Shown here one piece after another: positions 1-9,213 of a stretch of DNA of 64,000 nucleotides; the stretch's first letter is position 1; every line of letters starts with the position of its first letter. The stretch spans positions 557,501 through 621,500 of the forward strand of contig NZ_LT906470.1 of the NCBI RefSeq assembly GCF_900187285.1, written 5' to 3'. A program made the translations under genes and the position numbers. Source of the DNA: Veillonella rodentium. GTDB lineage: Bacteria > Bacillota > Negativicutes > Veillonellales > Veillonellaceae. The notes under the pieces are model-generated. The model made no database searches and was not told where the DNA came from. It saw only the letters and a list, made by a program, of their open reading frames with translations.

Positions 1-256
1 TGCCAAACGAGATGTCACGATTGAGGCTGCTAACAGTTTATATGAAAAGCATATTCCCGGGTTTGGTGAGATTTTCAGATTCTTATCCTATACGGAGGAT
101 ATCGGTACAAAGGCTATGGCGTCTCGGGCAGAGGCGGGAGTCAATAATCATACTCTTATATTTTCTGTACCCGGATCCGTAGGGGCGGTTACATTGGCTA
201 TGGGAAAACTGATTATTCCTGAAATGGCTCATTTGGTGAGAGAAATAACTAAATAA
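1..256 (+). CDS. moaB: MoaB/MogA-type molybdopterin adenylyltransferase (3' part)
   Basis: Only the last 84 codons are in the window, read from base 2. They contain the family's PGFGEIFR and SYTEDIGTKAM segments and the PGSVGAV turn, typical of the C-terminal half of MoaB/MogA. These proteins adenylylate molybdopterin on the way to molybdenum cofactor in the cytoplasm. The frame ends in TAA at 254-256 and is followed by a terminator, so it closes a transcription unit. MoaB and MogA cannot be told apart from this fragment. Confidence 0.85.
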   Translation, partial: AKRDVTIEAANSLYEKHIPGFGEIFRFLSYTEDIGTKAMASRAEAGVNNHTLIFSVPGSVGAVTLAMGKLIIPEMAHLVREITK

Positions 257-277
257 TGAGTTAATCATGAAAAAAGA

Positions 278-308
278 AAAACAATACCATTGCAGTATTG
301 TTTTCTTT
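278..308 (+). terminator. intrinsic terminator after moaB
   Basis: A 10-bp perfect stem (278-287 with 295-304) and 7-base loop are followed by a T-rich stretch. It separates moaB from the rrf2-cyd block. Confidence 0.75.
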
Positions 309-321
309 CATTTATACTAGT

Positions 322-337
322 CTTAGTAATACGTAAG
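322..337. promoter_or_regulatory. possible operator upstream of the Rrf2 gene
   Basis: CTTA at 322 and TAAG at 334-337 form a spaced inverted repeat directly upstream of the regulator gene. Rrf2 proteins often bind such AT-rich dyads in their own promoters. The symmetry is only partial, so this is a weak candidate. Confidence 0.25.
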
Positions 338-363
338 TCCGTGTGTATAAGAAAGGAGATTAT

Positions 364-816
364 ATGAAGTTAAATCAGGCCACGGATTATGCATTTCGTA
401 TGGTTTTACATATGTCTTTGTTATCTCCTGGAGAAAAGGTAACAGGTGCTGTGTTGGCCGAGAGGGAGTTGATTCCCGAACGGTTTTTGCTCAAAATTAT
501 GCGTAGTCTTATTGCAGCAGGGATTATGAGATCCTTCCGCGGTGTGGATGGCGGGTTTGCACTTAATCGTGAACCTCAAAATATTTCATTGCTCGATGTG
601 ATTAGAGCGGTAGAAGGGGATGCGTATTTACAACAATGTTTATATGATATGGGTTCATGTTCAAAGTCTTGTAGGGGACGTTGTGCTATTAATGAAGCGA
701 TGGGAATCATTCAACATCAACTAATAGATCAATTAGAAGGGGTTAATTTTTACCAGTTAGCTGAGCGAGAGGCGGTTATATTGCAGGAATTACAACCACT
801 TTCACAAGTACAATGA
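364..816 (+). CDS. Rrf2-family transcriptional regulator with cysteine cluster
   Basis: This 150-residue protein has an N-terminal winged helix (KLNQATDYAFRMVLHM, then the recognition and wing region with RGVDGGFAL near 60-70). A cysteine cluster follows at C92, C99, C103 and C107. Related Rrf2 proteins (IscR, NsrR) bind an iron-sulfur cluster with three cysteines here, so sensing of oxygen, NO or Fe-S status is likely, although the spacing (6-3-3) differs from IscR. The start at 364 is chosen over an in-frame ATG at 343 because AAAGGAG lies just before it. It lies 66 bp upstream of cydAB on the same strand, which suggests it controls cytochrome bd. The target is inferred. Confidence 0.85.
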   Translation: MKLNQATDYAFRMVLHMSLLSPGEKVTGAVLAERELIPERFLLKIMRSLIAAGIMRSFRGVDGGFALNREPQNISLLDVIRAVEGDAYLQQCLYDMGSCSKSCRGRCAINEAMGIIQHQLIDQLEGVNFYQLAEREAVILQELQPLSQVQ

Positions 817-830
817 TGTAAGTTTTGAAA

Positions 831-846
831 TCGATGAGCTCATCAA
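831..846. promoter_or_regulatory. palindrome upstream of cydA
   Basis: GATGAGCTCATC (833-844) is a perfect 12-bp palindrome, with one further pair after one mismatch. It lies between the Rrf2 gene and the cydA ribosome binding site, so it could be an operator for the neighbouring regulator. No matching -35/-10 pair was evident. Confidence 0.25.
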
Positions 847-882
847 GTGATGGTAGGAATTTAATTCTAAGGAGGAAAACAG

Positions 883-2271
883 ATGTTTGAGGCTGTAGAT
901 TTAGCTCGATTGCAATTTGCGCTAACATCTATTTATCACTGGTTATTCGTGCCTTTTACGATAGGTATGACAGTGATTGTAGCTATTTTAGAGTGGACCT
1001 ATGTGGCCACCGGTAAAGAAGTATATAAAAAAATGGCAAAGTTCTGGGGCAAATTATTCCTTATTAACTTTGCTATGGGGGTTGTGACGGGTATTGTTCA
1101 GGAGTTCCACTTCGGTATGAACTGGGCGGAATACTCTCGTTTTATGGGCGATATTTTCGGTGCTCCGTTAGCACTTGAAGCATTAATGGCATTTTTTTTG
1201 GAATCTACATTTATGGGCGCGTGGATCTTCGGTTGGGACCGTTTAAATAAAAGGGTTCATGCTTTTGTAGCTACCTTGGTAGCGTTGGGGACAAGTTTAT
1301 CCGCATTTTGGATTCTCGTAGCAAATTCTTTTATGCAACATCCTGTAGGGTATGTGCTTCGCAATGGACGTGTAGAGATGGAGGATTTTTTTGCCATCAT
1401 TCAAAACGGTTATGTGCCGGGGCAATTCTTCCATATCGTATTTAATGGTTTGTTAACTGCCGGTATAATCATCATGTCCATCAGTGCATGGCATTTATTG
1501 CGTAACAATGCCACTGATTTTTATCGCAAGTCTGCTAAATGGGGCATGATTTTCGCCTTTGTATTCGGGACATTGGGGGCCTTGGCCGGTCACCATCAGG
1601 GGCAATATGTTACAAAGGTACAGCCGATGAAAATGGCGGCGATGGAAGCGTTATGGGAAACACAGGATCCGGCTCCGTTTTCGTTGGTTGCCAATATCGA
1701 TGTAAAGAAACAGAAAAATACAAGTGCCATTGAAATTCCCGGCGGCTTGTCTTTCTTGACTCAAAATTCATTCACTTCCGGCAAGGTGGAAGGAATTAAA
1801 GAATTACAGGCTAAGTCAGAGGCTCAATATGGACCTGGTAACTACATCCCGGATGTACGAGCTGTTTTCTGGACATTCCGTATTATGGTCGCTACCGGTT
1901 CTCTCATGTTGCTTGTTGCTTTCGTCGGGCTTATACTCAATGCGAAGAATAAGCTTGTAGGAAATCGCATCTTCTTAAAAATTATGTTCTGGATGTTACC
2001 GCTGCCGTTTATCGCGCATTCCACGGGATGGTTCGTAGCGGAAGCGGGCCGTCAACCATGGATTGTATATGGGTTACAACTCACTGCAGACGGCGCATCT
2101 AAAGCTGTAACGGCAGGTGAAATTTTGACGACGATTATCGGGTTTACTCTTATGTATCTTTTAGCGGCTATTGCGGCTATTTATCTTGCTGTAGAGCATA
2201 TTAAAAAAGGTCCGGAAGGTAATCCGTCTCATAATGTGGTTGAAAAAGAGGAGGCGCGACTATGGAACTGA
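883..2271 (+). CDS. cydA: Cytochrome bd quinol oxidase subunit I
   Basis: CydA is the haem-bearing, quinol-oxidising subunit of the high-affinity cytochrome bd oxidase in the cytoplasmic membrane. At 462 residues it has the short Q-loop form. The N-terminal RLQFALTSIYHW places H19 where the haem b595 ligand sits in Escherichia coli CydA. The Q-loop KMAAMEALWET (near 250) and the GWFVAEAGRQPW signature (near 380) are intact, and about nine membrane segments are visible. An AAGGAGG site precedes the ATG. The gene overlaps cydB by 10 bases, implying translational coupling. In an otherwise anaerobic lineage the enzyme probably scavenges oxygen. Confidence 0.96.
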   Translation: MFEAVDLARLQFALTSIYHWLFVPFTIGMTVIVAILEWTYVATGKEVYKKMAKFWGKLFLINFAMGVVTGIVQEFHFGMNWAEYSRFMGDIFGAPLALEALMAFFLESTFMGAWIFGWDRLNKRVHAFVATLVALGTSLSAFWILVANSFMQHPVGYVLRNGRVEMEDFFAIIQNGYVPGQFFHIVFNGLLTAGIIIMSISAWHLLRNNATDFYRKSAKWGMIFAFVFGTLGALAGHHQGQYVTKVQPMKMAAMEALWETQDPAPFSLVANIDVKKQKNTSAIEIPGGLSFLTQNSFTSGKVEGIKELQAKSEAQYGPGNYIPDVRAVFWTFRIMVATGSLMLLVAFVGLILNAKNKLVGNRIFLKIMFWMLPLPFIAHSTGWFVAEAGRQPWIVYGLQLTADGASKAVTAGEILTTIIGFTLMYLLAAIAAIYLAVEHIKKGPEGNPSHNVVEKEEARLWN

Positions 2272-3281
2272 TTTGGAATAACCTTGAGGTGGTATGGTTC
2301 ATCTTAATTACCATACTGTTTGCAGGCTTCTTCTTGTTAGAAGGTTTTGACTATGGAACAGGAATTCTGTTGCCGGTCATCGGTAAAACTGACGTGGAAC
2401 GTCGTCAAATGATTAATGCGCTAGGCCCTATATGGGATGGCAATGAAGTATGGATGATTACTGCTGGCGGTGCGTTGTTTGCGTCCTTCCCGCATGTGTA
2501 TGCTACATTATTCAGTGGATTTTATCTGGTGCTATTTTTGATGCTTGCTATGCTTATTATTCGCGGCATATCTTTTGAATTCCGCTCTAAAAGTCCTAAC
2601 TTATTATGGCGTAAGACCTTTGATTACTGCATCTTCTTCGGTTCATTGATTCCTGCACTATTGTGGGGCGTTACGGTAGGAAACTTGATTCAAGGTACAC
2701 CGATTGATGGTAGTATGACATATGTGGGCACATTTCTTGATTTATTAAGCCCATATACCATTCTTTGTGGCATTGCATTTATTTTAGTATTTACATATCA
2801 TGGTGGTTTATTTACATCTATTAAGACTGCCGGGCCTATATCTGAACGTGCCCGGGCTGCGTCATTAGTAGTAGGTGTTCCGGCGGCTATTGGTGCATTG
2901 GCATTAGTGATAGCTACTTATGTATATACTGATTTGTTTAACTCTGTATTGGCTACTATTTGTTTTACACTAACGGTTTTGTTTTTTCTTATTTCCTGGG
3001 GAGCTACACGTACTCGCAATACAAAATGGGGCTTTATATTTAGTTCTTTGTCTGTTATTTCTGTAACGATTGCGTATTTCTCCGGCTTATTCCCTCGTAT
3101 TATGGTTTCGTCCTTGAATCCTGAGTGGAGCTTAACAATTTCTAATGCGGCAAACTCTACATATACATTGGCATTAATGACTTGCGTAGCATTCGTATTT
3201 GTACCGATTATTTTGGTTTACCAATCCTGGGTATATTGGATATTCCGTCATCGTGTAACAGAAAAAGATTTACATTACTAA
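2262..3281 (+). CDS. cydB: Cytochrome bd quinol oxidase subunit II
   Basis: This 339-residue multi-spanning partner of CydA has the family N-terminus LLEGFDYGTGILLP and the following GPIWDGNEVWMITAGGALFASFP segment (near 55-75). Length and order of the hydrophobic segments fit CydB. The ATG lies inside the end of cydA, with a GAGGAG site in the cydA reading frame. The cydDC gene needed for oxidase assembly follows after a terminator. Confidence 0.96.
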   Translation: MELIWNNLEVVWFILITILFAGFFLLEGFDYGTGILLPVIGKTDVERRQMINALGPIWDGNEVWMITAGGALFASFPHVYATLFSGFYLVLFLMLAMLIIRGISFEFRSKSPNLLWRKTFDYCIFFGSLIPALLWGVTVGNLIQGTPIDGSMTYVGTFLDLLSPYTILCGIAFILVFTYHGGLFTSIKTAGPISERARAASLVVGVPAAIGALALVIATYVYTDLFNSVLATICFTLTVLFFLISWGATRTRNTKWGFIFSSLSVISVTIAYFSGLFPRIMVSSLNPEWSLTISNAANSTYTLALMTCVAFVFVPIILVYQSWVYWIFRHRVTEKDLHY

Positions 3282-3344
3282 TCGGATAGAATTTTAGTAT
3301 TCAAAGTTCATATCATCTGAATCATGAAAATTAGTATTCATTGT

Positions 3345-3376
3345 GAGGCGTGCTGTAGCGGCACGTCTCTTTTTTG
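3345..3376 (+). terminator. intrinsic terminator after cydB
   Basis: Stem 3345-3353 pairs with 3361-3369 (9 bp, one G-U), followed by a run of Ts. It ends the rrf2-cydAB unit and implies that cydDC has its own promoter. Confidence 0.8.
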
Positions 3377-3446
3377 TGGTAAGATGAGTGTAATATTGAT
3401 AAAATTAGATTCAATTTAGAATTAGTACTTTTAAAAGGGATATTAT

Positions 3447-6400
3447 ATGATACAACGTACCGCATTAAAGGCGTTACTCGAGCATAAGGGGTCATTCTTT
3501 TTACTCGGGATGACATGTTTTATTGAAAGTCTCGCCATAGTTACACAGGCATGGTTTTTTGCTGTTTTACTTAATAATTTTATATTTTTGGAGCATTCAG
3601 TTCAGGATGAACATGATACTTTGATTTATTTAGGGATTGCCATTATATGTCGTTTGGGTTCTTATTATTTACAGGAGACGCTAGCATTGAGACTGGGGAA
3701 CTCCGTGAAAGCATCTTTTCGTGCTCACGCATTACGACATATGTTTCAGCTCGGCGTGCAGCAGAAAGAGCGACATGGCGATGTCATTCATATGATTACA
3801 GATGGCTTAGAGCAGGTGGATGCCTATGTGGTTCGTTATATTCCGCAAATTCTCTATGCCATCATGATTCCACTTGTGATGGGAATTGCCATTGTGAATA
3901 CGATGCCGATTATCGGTATTCTTCTTATCATAACCGTTCCGTTGATTCCGTTTTTTATGATCCTGATCGGGAAGCAGGCAGATCGCCTCAACAAGGAACA
4001 GTGGGAACGTATGAGCTTGTTATCAGGCCATTTCCTTGATGTGTTACAAGGTATTACGACATTGAAGCTGTTTGGTCGTGCAAAAGAGCAAATTCAGGTT
4101 ATAGCCCGTTTATCTCGAGAATTCAAAGATTCCACGCTGCGCGTGTTGCGTGTCGCTTTTTTGTCAGCATTAGTGCTTGAATTAGTGAGCACCATCAGCA
4201 CCGCTTTGATCGCTGTCTATTTAGGCTTAACCCTGCTGGATGGAGGCGTCGCTTTTTTGCCGGCATTTTTTATTTTACTGTTGGCACCGGAGTTTTATAC
4301 ACCTTTCAGACAGTTGGGGGCGGCCTTTCATACAGGGATGGCAGGAAAGACGTCTATACTTAAATACGAAGAATTCATGGCATCTCAATCACTTTTACCA
4401 AGAGGTGGATCTCAATGTATTGATGAGCCGCTACAAGATATTTCAATTGATGGATTAACCTTTACCTATGGAGAGGGTAAAAACGGTGTACACCATATAT
4501 CTTTACAGGCTCATCGTGATAAATCTGTCATGCTTGTCGGTGAAAGTGGTGCAGGTAAATCTACAGTTGCTCATATTATAGGCGGATTCTTAAAGGCCCC
4601 GACAGGTACGGTTTTCGTTGATGGTTATGATATGACGGAGTTGGATATCGACTGGTGGCGTCGACAAGTTATTTATGTATCTCAACGGCCTCATCTTATG
4701 AAAGGAACTTTGCGTGAGATTTTATCTTTTGGCCTAGATGTCAGTGATGAGGATATTTTAAATGCTTGTAAAGAGGTGGCGTTAATCGATGTAATCAAAC
4801 GTAAACCGGAAGGTCTCGATACGATTATCGGTGAAGGCGGTGCAGGTCTTAGCGGTGGTGAGCGACAGCGGGTAGCCCTAGCGCGTGCATTTTTACGACA
4901 GGGACAAATTCTTATTCTAGATGAAGTGACGGCTCACTTGGATGTGAAAACAGAATCTATAATCAGTCGTGCCGTTCAACGCCTGATGAAGGGGAAAATC
5001 GTCATCCTCATCGGACATCGATTGCAGACAATGCACTGGGCATCGTCTCTTTATGTGTTGAAAGACGGACACATTATCCAACAGGGGACCTATGATGAAC
5101 TCATCAATACTGATGGATATTTTAAGGAGTTGGTATCGGCAGGAACAGGAAAACTTGATATAGCTTCGAGCGGAACATCTGTTGATGCTGGCAAATCAGA
5201 GGATACCGTTTCGGGAGCTTTCACATTGTATGAATCTGGCTATACAGGATCCGAGAATGTGCCGGCTGGCCAATCGGCACATCCGTCGCTTCGTGCTGAA
5301 TCGATGTACGGGGATGACACACTACGTGAAAAAAGTTTGGAGAGAAGGGGCGCTGGATCGTTTATTGATTTACAAGGCTGGAAGCTGTTATTTTCTGTTC
5401 TTGGACCTGCTAAATGGTCCATGGTACTTGCTTTGATTTTTACATTCTTTACGGTTTTTATGAATGTAGGCCTTCTCAGTGTATCCGCTTGGTTACTGGC
5501 TTCTGCCGCATTACAGCCGGATATAACATATTTGAGCCTTGCTATCGTCGGTGTCCGCTCCTTCGGCATCAGTCGTGCCGTGTGTCGATATTTTGAACGA
5601 TATACAACGCATCGCATGGCGTTTCAGGGCTTATACGGATTGCGCCTCTGGTTTTATAAAAGGTTGGAGCCGCTTGCACCGGCGATTTTGAAACGCATCG
5701 GAGCGGGCGATATGTTAGGTCGTATTATGGGGGATATTGAAGTATTACAATTTTTCTATTTGCGTACCTTAATTCCGCCGATAGCTGCTATCGGCTTGAC
5801 CGCATTAGTAGCGTACGGTGCTTTTACAATCAGTCCTGGCCTGTTATGGCCCGTTCTGATAGCTGCAGTCGTGACGGGGATTATATTACCAATAGTTGTA
5901 TATGGTTATAATCAAAAAAATTTACGTGTAATTGCACCGCAGCAGGGAGAATATAAGGCTCTGCTTAGCGATACAATGGACAGTTTGGAGGATATCATCA
6001 GTTACGGCAATGAAAATCTTGTGTATGAACGAATTCAATTCATGATGACTGCGGTTGATGACTGTAAGTCATCCATAGATAACGATATGAATCGTGGAAA
6101 TACGGTTTTTATCGCGTGCATACAGTTAACAGTTATCATAGTGGCCTGTATGGCGGCACATGTGTTATCGGGACCTTATGCGAGCGTCATGGTAGCCGTA
6201 GCGGCTATCGGTGTTCAGGCATGGTTTGAATCATTGCAGCCGATGATAGCCGCTGTTCATCACGGTGCTGAAAGCCGGATTGCGACGAATCGTTTATTAG
6301 AGCTAGAGCAGGAGAGACCTCCTGTAATCGAAACTGTACAGCCGGAGCTAATTGATACGATAGAGCATATACATTTTAAAGACGTATCCTTTGCGTATGA

Positions 6401-7091
6401 TGCATATAACAATATTTATGAAAATCTTGATTTGTACATCCCTAAAGGGCAATCTGTAGCGATTGTCGGGGCCAGCGGCTCCGGCAAAACAACATTGTTT
6501 AATATGCTGGAGCGACTCTATGATTACGGTGGCTCGATTGATATAGGTAAACATGAGTTAAAACATCTCGCTATCGATGCGTGGAGAGAATTACTGGGAA
6601 CCATTACGCAAGATACATATATTTTCCATGCTTCTCTGAAGGATAATATTCGGCTTGCCAGACCGAGCGCATCTGATGACGATATAGATAGGACCATTAA
6701 AAGGGCCTCTTTGCAGGCGGTCGTAAATCGGCTCCCGAGGGGGCTTGATACCATTATCGGATCCGGTGGGTATGGCCTGAGCGGTGGTGAACGGCAACGC
6801 GTCGCCTTGGCAAGACTGTTTTTGCGCAATCCGCAACTCGTGCTTCTGGATGAACCGCTAGAAGGTCTTGATCAGGTGACCAGAAGGTCATTACATACAG
6901 ACTTGATGAAATACATAGAGGGGAGAACATGTCTTTATATCACTCATCAATTAGAAGGTCTGGAAAAAATGGATCGAATTATATTTATGGATCAGGGACA
7001 AATTGTTGAAGATGGCACTTATGATGAACTCATTGCATCGGAGGGCAGATTTTATGAATATTGTTATTTGTCTATGGCACGTATCGGGTAG
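3447..7091 (+). CDS. cydDC: Fused CydD-CydC thiol-reductant ABC exporter
   Basis: This 1214-residue protein holds two complete ABC half-transporters in one chain. The first half has six membrane segments, Walker A GESGAGKST at 365-373, the LSGGERQR signature and Walker B ILILDE (CydD-like). A charged linker follows (near 570-625). The second half has its own membrane domain, Walker A GASGSGKTT at 1008-1016, LSGGERQR and LVLLDEP (CydC-like). CydDC exports glutathione or cysteine and is needed to assemble cytochrome bd, which fits its place behind cydAB. In most bacteria these are two genes of about 550-590 codons. No internal stop or frameshift is present, so this is a real fusion, and both ATPase sites look intact. 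Confidence 0.92.
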   Translation: MIQRTALKALLEHKGSFFLLGMTCFIESLAIVTQAWFFAVLLNNFIFLEHSVQDEHDTLIYLGIAIICRLGSYYLQETLALRLGNSVKASFRAHALRHMFQLGVQQKERHGDVIHMITDGLEQVDAYVVRYIPQILYAIMIPLVMGIAIVNTMPIIGILLIITVPLIPFFMILIGKQADRLNKEQWERMSLLSGHFLDVLQGITTLKLFGRAKEQIQVIARLSREFKDSTLRVLRVAFLSALVLELVSTISTALIAVYLGLTLLDGGVAFLPAFFILLLAPEFYTPFRQLGAAFHTGMAGKTSILKYEEFMASQSLLPRGGSQCIDEPLQDISIDGLTFTYGEGKNGVHHISLQAHRDKSVMLVGESGAGKSTVAHIIGGFLKAPTGTVFVDGYDMTELDIDWWRRQVIYVSQRPHLMKGTLREILSFGLDVSDEDILNACKEVALIDVIKRKPEGLDTIIGEGGAGLSGGERQRVALARAFLRQGQILILDEVTAHLDVKTESIISRAVQRLMKGKIVILIGHRLQTMHWASSLYVLKDGHIIQQGTYDELINTDGYFKELVSAGTGKLDIASSGTSVDAGKSEDTVSGAFTLYESGYTGSENVPAGQSAHPSLRAESMYGDDTLREKSLERRGAGSFIDLQGWKLLFSVLGPAKWSMVLALIFTFFTVFMNVGLLSVSAWLLASAALQPDITYLSLAIVGVRSFGISRAVCRYFERYTTHRMAFQGLYGLRLWFYKRLEPLAPAILKRIGAGDMLGRIMGDIEVLQFFYLRTLIPPIAAIGLTALVAYGAFTISPGLLWPVLIAAVVTGIILPIVVYGYNQKNLRVIAPQQGEYKALLSDTMDSLEDIISYGNENLVYERIQFMMTAVDDCKSSIDNDMNRGNTVFIACIQLTVIIVACMAAHVLSGPYASVMVAVAAIGVQAWFESLQPMIAAVHHGAESRIATNRLLELEQERPPVIETVQPELIDTIEHIHFKDVSFAYDAYNNIYENLDLYIPKGQSVAIVGASGSGKTTLFNMLERLYDYGGSIDIGKHELKHLAIDAWRELLGTITQDTYIFHASLKDNIRLARPSASDDDIDRTIKRASLQAVVNRLPRGLDTIIGSGGYGLSGGERQRVALARLFLRNPQLVLLDEPLEGLDQVTRRSLHTDLMKYIEGRTCLYITHQLEGLEKMDRIIFMDQGQIVEDGTYDELIASEGRFYEYCYLSMARIG

Positions 7092-7110
7092 CAGATTTAG
7101 TAGTATTATA

Positions 7111-7139
7111 TCGATAAATTACGCAATATATGGTATAAT
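7111..7139 (+). promoter_or_regulatory. extended -10 promoter for the 7181 gene
   Basis: TCGATA (7111-7116), a 17-base spacer, and TATAAT (7134-7139) preceded by TG at the extended -10 position. It lies 42 bases upstream of the ATG at 7181. Confidence 0.6.
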
Positions 7140-7180
7140 TTGAGTGTTAAAAGCTATTTCATGTTACCCTTGGAGGGGTT

Positions 7181-8350
7181 ATGACTAGAATTTTCACCAA
7201 ATTACGTGCTTTGGTGGATGAAGCATTGTCTGAACGGGACACGACGATTGAGGCTACTACTGTTAGTAATACTGTATCGATGGAGCCGGAGCTCTTCGAT
7301 CATCGTCTATTATATATAGAAGAAGATATGGTTAATCGCATGTTGCGTGCCGCTCTTCGCAATCATTGGTTATTTTATTCCGTAACCTTTGAATTTGAAC
7401 CGAATAATCAGATATTCCTGTCCATTATTACGAAGTGGGGGAATGTAATCAATGTGGAGTTTACCTTAGAGGATTTATGGTTTGATGATTATTCATCATC
7501 ATTTGCCATACGGTTAGATACAAATAACATAGATACAGGCGGGTTTATTTTAAACTCTATTCTCCATTTACTTGGGAATTGGTGCCTCAGCCTGTTCGGA
7601 ATATTCTTTAATCCCATTGAACTGGGTGAAAAGGGTTCCACCATGCGTTTTGAAAAGAAAGGTATCATTCAGTTTGATCTTTTGCCGAATACGAGGGTTA
7701 AGAAGTTTATACCATTACCGGAACGCCATATCGGCAGTACGGGGCCTATTCTGTTGGGAAATCCGAGAACCAGCCAGTCCGTATTACAGCTGGATTACTA
7801 TGCGTTTCATGATCCGGTGGATACTTTCACGGTACCGGATGTGCCGACTCGTACCAGTTGGCTGCGCTCTATCGATATAGCGGCGGTATTACTGTTGCCA
7901 ATCGGTGTATGGATTACCTTCATCATCCTGCATCATTATCTACCGACGGAAACCTTGGAATTTTCCTTTTCCACATACTTCTTGATTTCTCTGGGGATAT
8001 TTATTATCTCCTTCCTGGTGATGAATATTCCGCGCTATCTGTATATGTACTTTGATTCGCGTAAGCAGTGGCAGAGCGCCTTTGTACATAACAATATCAA
8101 GATTCAGATGCGCAAATTACATCGTCGTATCTTCATGCAGCAGGCGACACTTACATCGGATTGTGATGAATGTACCGCAAATGAAAGCCAGGAGCGTATC
8201 AAGCACTTATTGCTTCAAATTCGGGATAAGCGTTTTTTAGCGAATCGCTTAAAGATTGCTGATGATGATCGAGCGCGAAAACAGAAGGTTAAATTTATCA
8301 TTGCCTATATCGGCTGTACATTAATAGAGTTGATGTTATTGATGAATTGA
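7181..8350 (+). CDS. Unknown membrane-associated protein
   Basis: I do not recognise this 389-residue protein. The first 220 residues are soluble and mixed. Two strongly hydrophobic segments follow (near 232-250 and 262-282), then a charged stretch with a CDEC pair (near 327-330) rich in R, K and D. A last hydrophobic segment at the C-terminus (near 370-387) completes the protein. The layout suggests an inner-membrane protein with a large soluble N-terminal domain. It has its own promoter and a TTGGAGGGG ribosome binding site, and converges on the DUF805 gene. Function cannot be inferred from the neighbours. Confidence 0.7.
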   Translation: MTRIFTKLRALVDEALSERDTTIEATTVSNTVSMEPELFDHRLLYIEEDMVNRMLRAALRNHWLFYSVTFEFEPNNQIFLSIITKWGNVINVEFTLEDLWFDDYSSSFAIRLDTNNIDTGGFILNSILHLLGNWCLSLFGIFFNPIELGEKGSTMRFEKKGIIQFDLLPNTRVKKFIPLPERHIGSTGPILLGNPRTSQSVLQLDYYAFHDPVDTFTVPDVPTRTSWLRSIDIAAVLLLPIGVWITFIILHHYLPTETLEFSFSTYFLISLGIFIISFLVMNIPRYLYMYFDSRKQWQSAFVHNNIKIQMRKLHRRIFMQQATLTSDCDECTANESQERIKHLLLQIRDKRFLANRLKIADDDRARKQKVKFIIAYIGCTLIELMLLMN

Positions 8351-8416
8351 TTATGTATAGACGGTAATAAAAGTTTTGATAGCAATTATGTTTTAAATAT
8401 ATAATATGATATAAAA

Positions 8417-8506
8417 ATACCGTATCTCGGATTTGTCGTGTCCGCTTGCTGTTAGATTTATTTTAATCTAATCGTAAGCGGACATTTCATTTACGAGATA
8501 CGGTAT
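8417..8506. repeat. nested long inverted repeat between convergent genes
   Basis: Three nested perfect stems share one axis: 8417-8429 with 8494-8506 (13 bp), 8439-8447 with 8476-8484 (9 bp), and 8452-8458 with 8465-8471 (7 bp). The inner repeat word AAGCGGACA recurs outside the element at 8588-8596. It could be a bidirectional terminator for the two convergent genes, a small structured RNA, or a miniature mobile repeat. There is no strong T-run on either side. Confidence 0.7.
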
Positions 8507-8598
8507 CATTGGTTGAGGTAAGGTTAATCGTTTTGTAGTAATTGTATTTATATACTAAACTAGTATTTGTATGTCAATTACTACCGGAAGCGGACAGT

Positions 8599-9189
8599 TT
8601 AGAGATTTTTCTTTTTTCGACGTTTTCGTGCGGCTTTTCGTTTTTTCTGTGCCTGTTCGCTTTTTGGTTCTCTAGCGGGCTCGAAGACTTTTTGCGGTAC
8701 GCTCATAAACGGTGGATAACCATATTCATTGGGTTCCGGTTGGCCCGGCAAAACCCAGAACAGAAAACCGACGAGCCATATAAAAAGGTATAATAAATAA
8801 TTAACCGGGGAGACGGCTGTATAGGTATTGATGAAAATGATAATGGCTGACCAGAGAATGCCGGCCCATGCATTAAATCCGATATCGTGAATGCGTCGTC
8901 CGAAGAGAGCGCAGGATAAAGGGAATAAAGCGGCTAATAAAAGCCATATGAACGCACGGGAAATCCAGTATGATGGTAAAGATACGACAAACTCTATCAG
9001 TTTAGTGTCAAGAATATGGACGATATAGAATAATATCATCAGCACGATAAATAGTATGATAAATTGTAAGCGGTTTATCCGGCCGGATAAGTTAAATATC
9101 GTTAAGCCCCTTCTACGCCCCAGAAATGCGATGAGAAAACCGATGGCGCAAATCAGAAGCGTACGCAGCAATGCATAAATTAAATCCAT
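8599..9189 (-). CDS. DUF805 family membrane protein
   Basis: This 196-residue protein has the DUF805 hallmarks LSGRINRLQF near residue 30 and the RRIHDIGFNAWAG box near 105-118, with about five membrane segments. The last 20 residues are a lysine/arginine-rich tail that is not part of the usual domain and may bind nucleic acid or membrane phosphate. The family has no defined biochemical role. An AAGGGGAA site precedes the ATG. It lies 24 bp after pdxK on the same strand and is probably co-transcribed with it. Confidence 0.8.
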   Translation of the reverse strand: MDLIYALLRTLLICAIGFLIAFLGRRRGLTIFNLSGRINRLQFIILFIVLMILFYIVHILDTKLIEFVVSLPSYWISRAFIWLLLAALFPLSCALFGRRIHDIGFNAWAGILWSAIIIFINTYTAVSPVNYLLYLFIWLVGFLFWVLPGQPEPNEYGYPPFMSVPQKVFEPAREPKSEQAQKKRKAARKRRKKKNL

Positions 9190-9213
9190 AAATTCCCCTT
9201 TTTAAAATTTTTA

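Noticed and set aside
8542-8793. Plus-strand open frame opposite the DUF805 gene
   Set aside because: It lies wholly antisense to a well-supported protein, has no ribosome binding site, and its hydrophobic phenylalanine-rich translation is the expected shadow of the basic tail.
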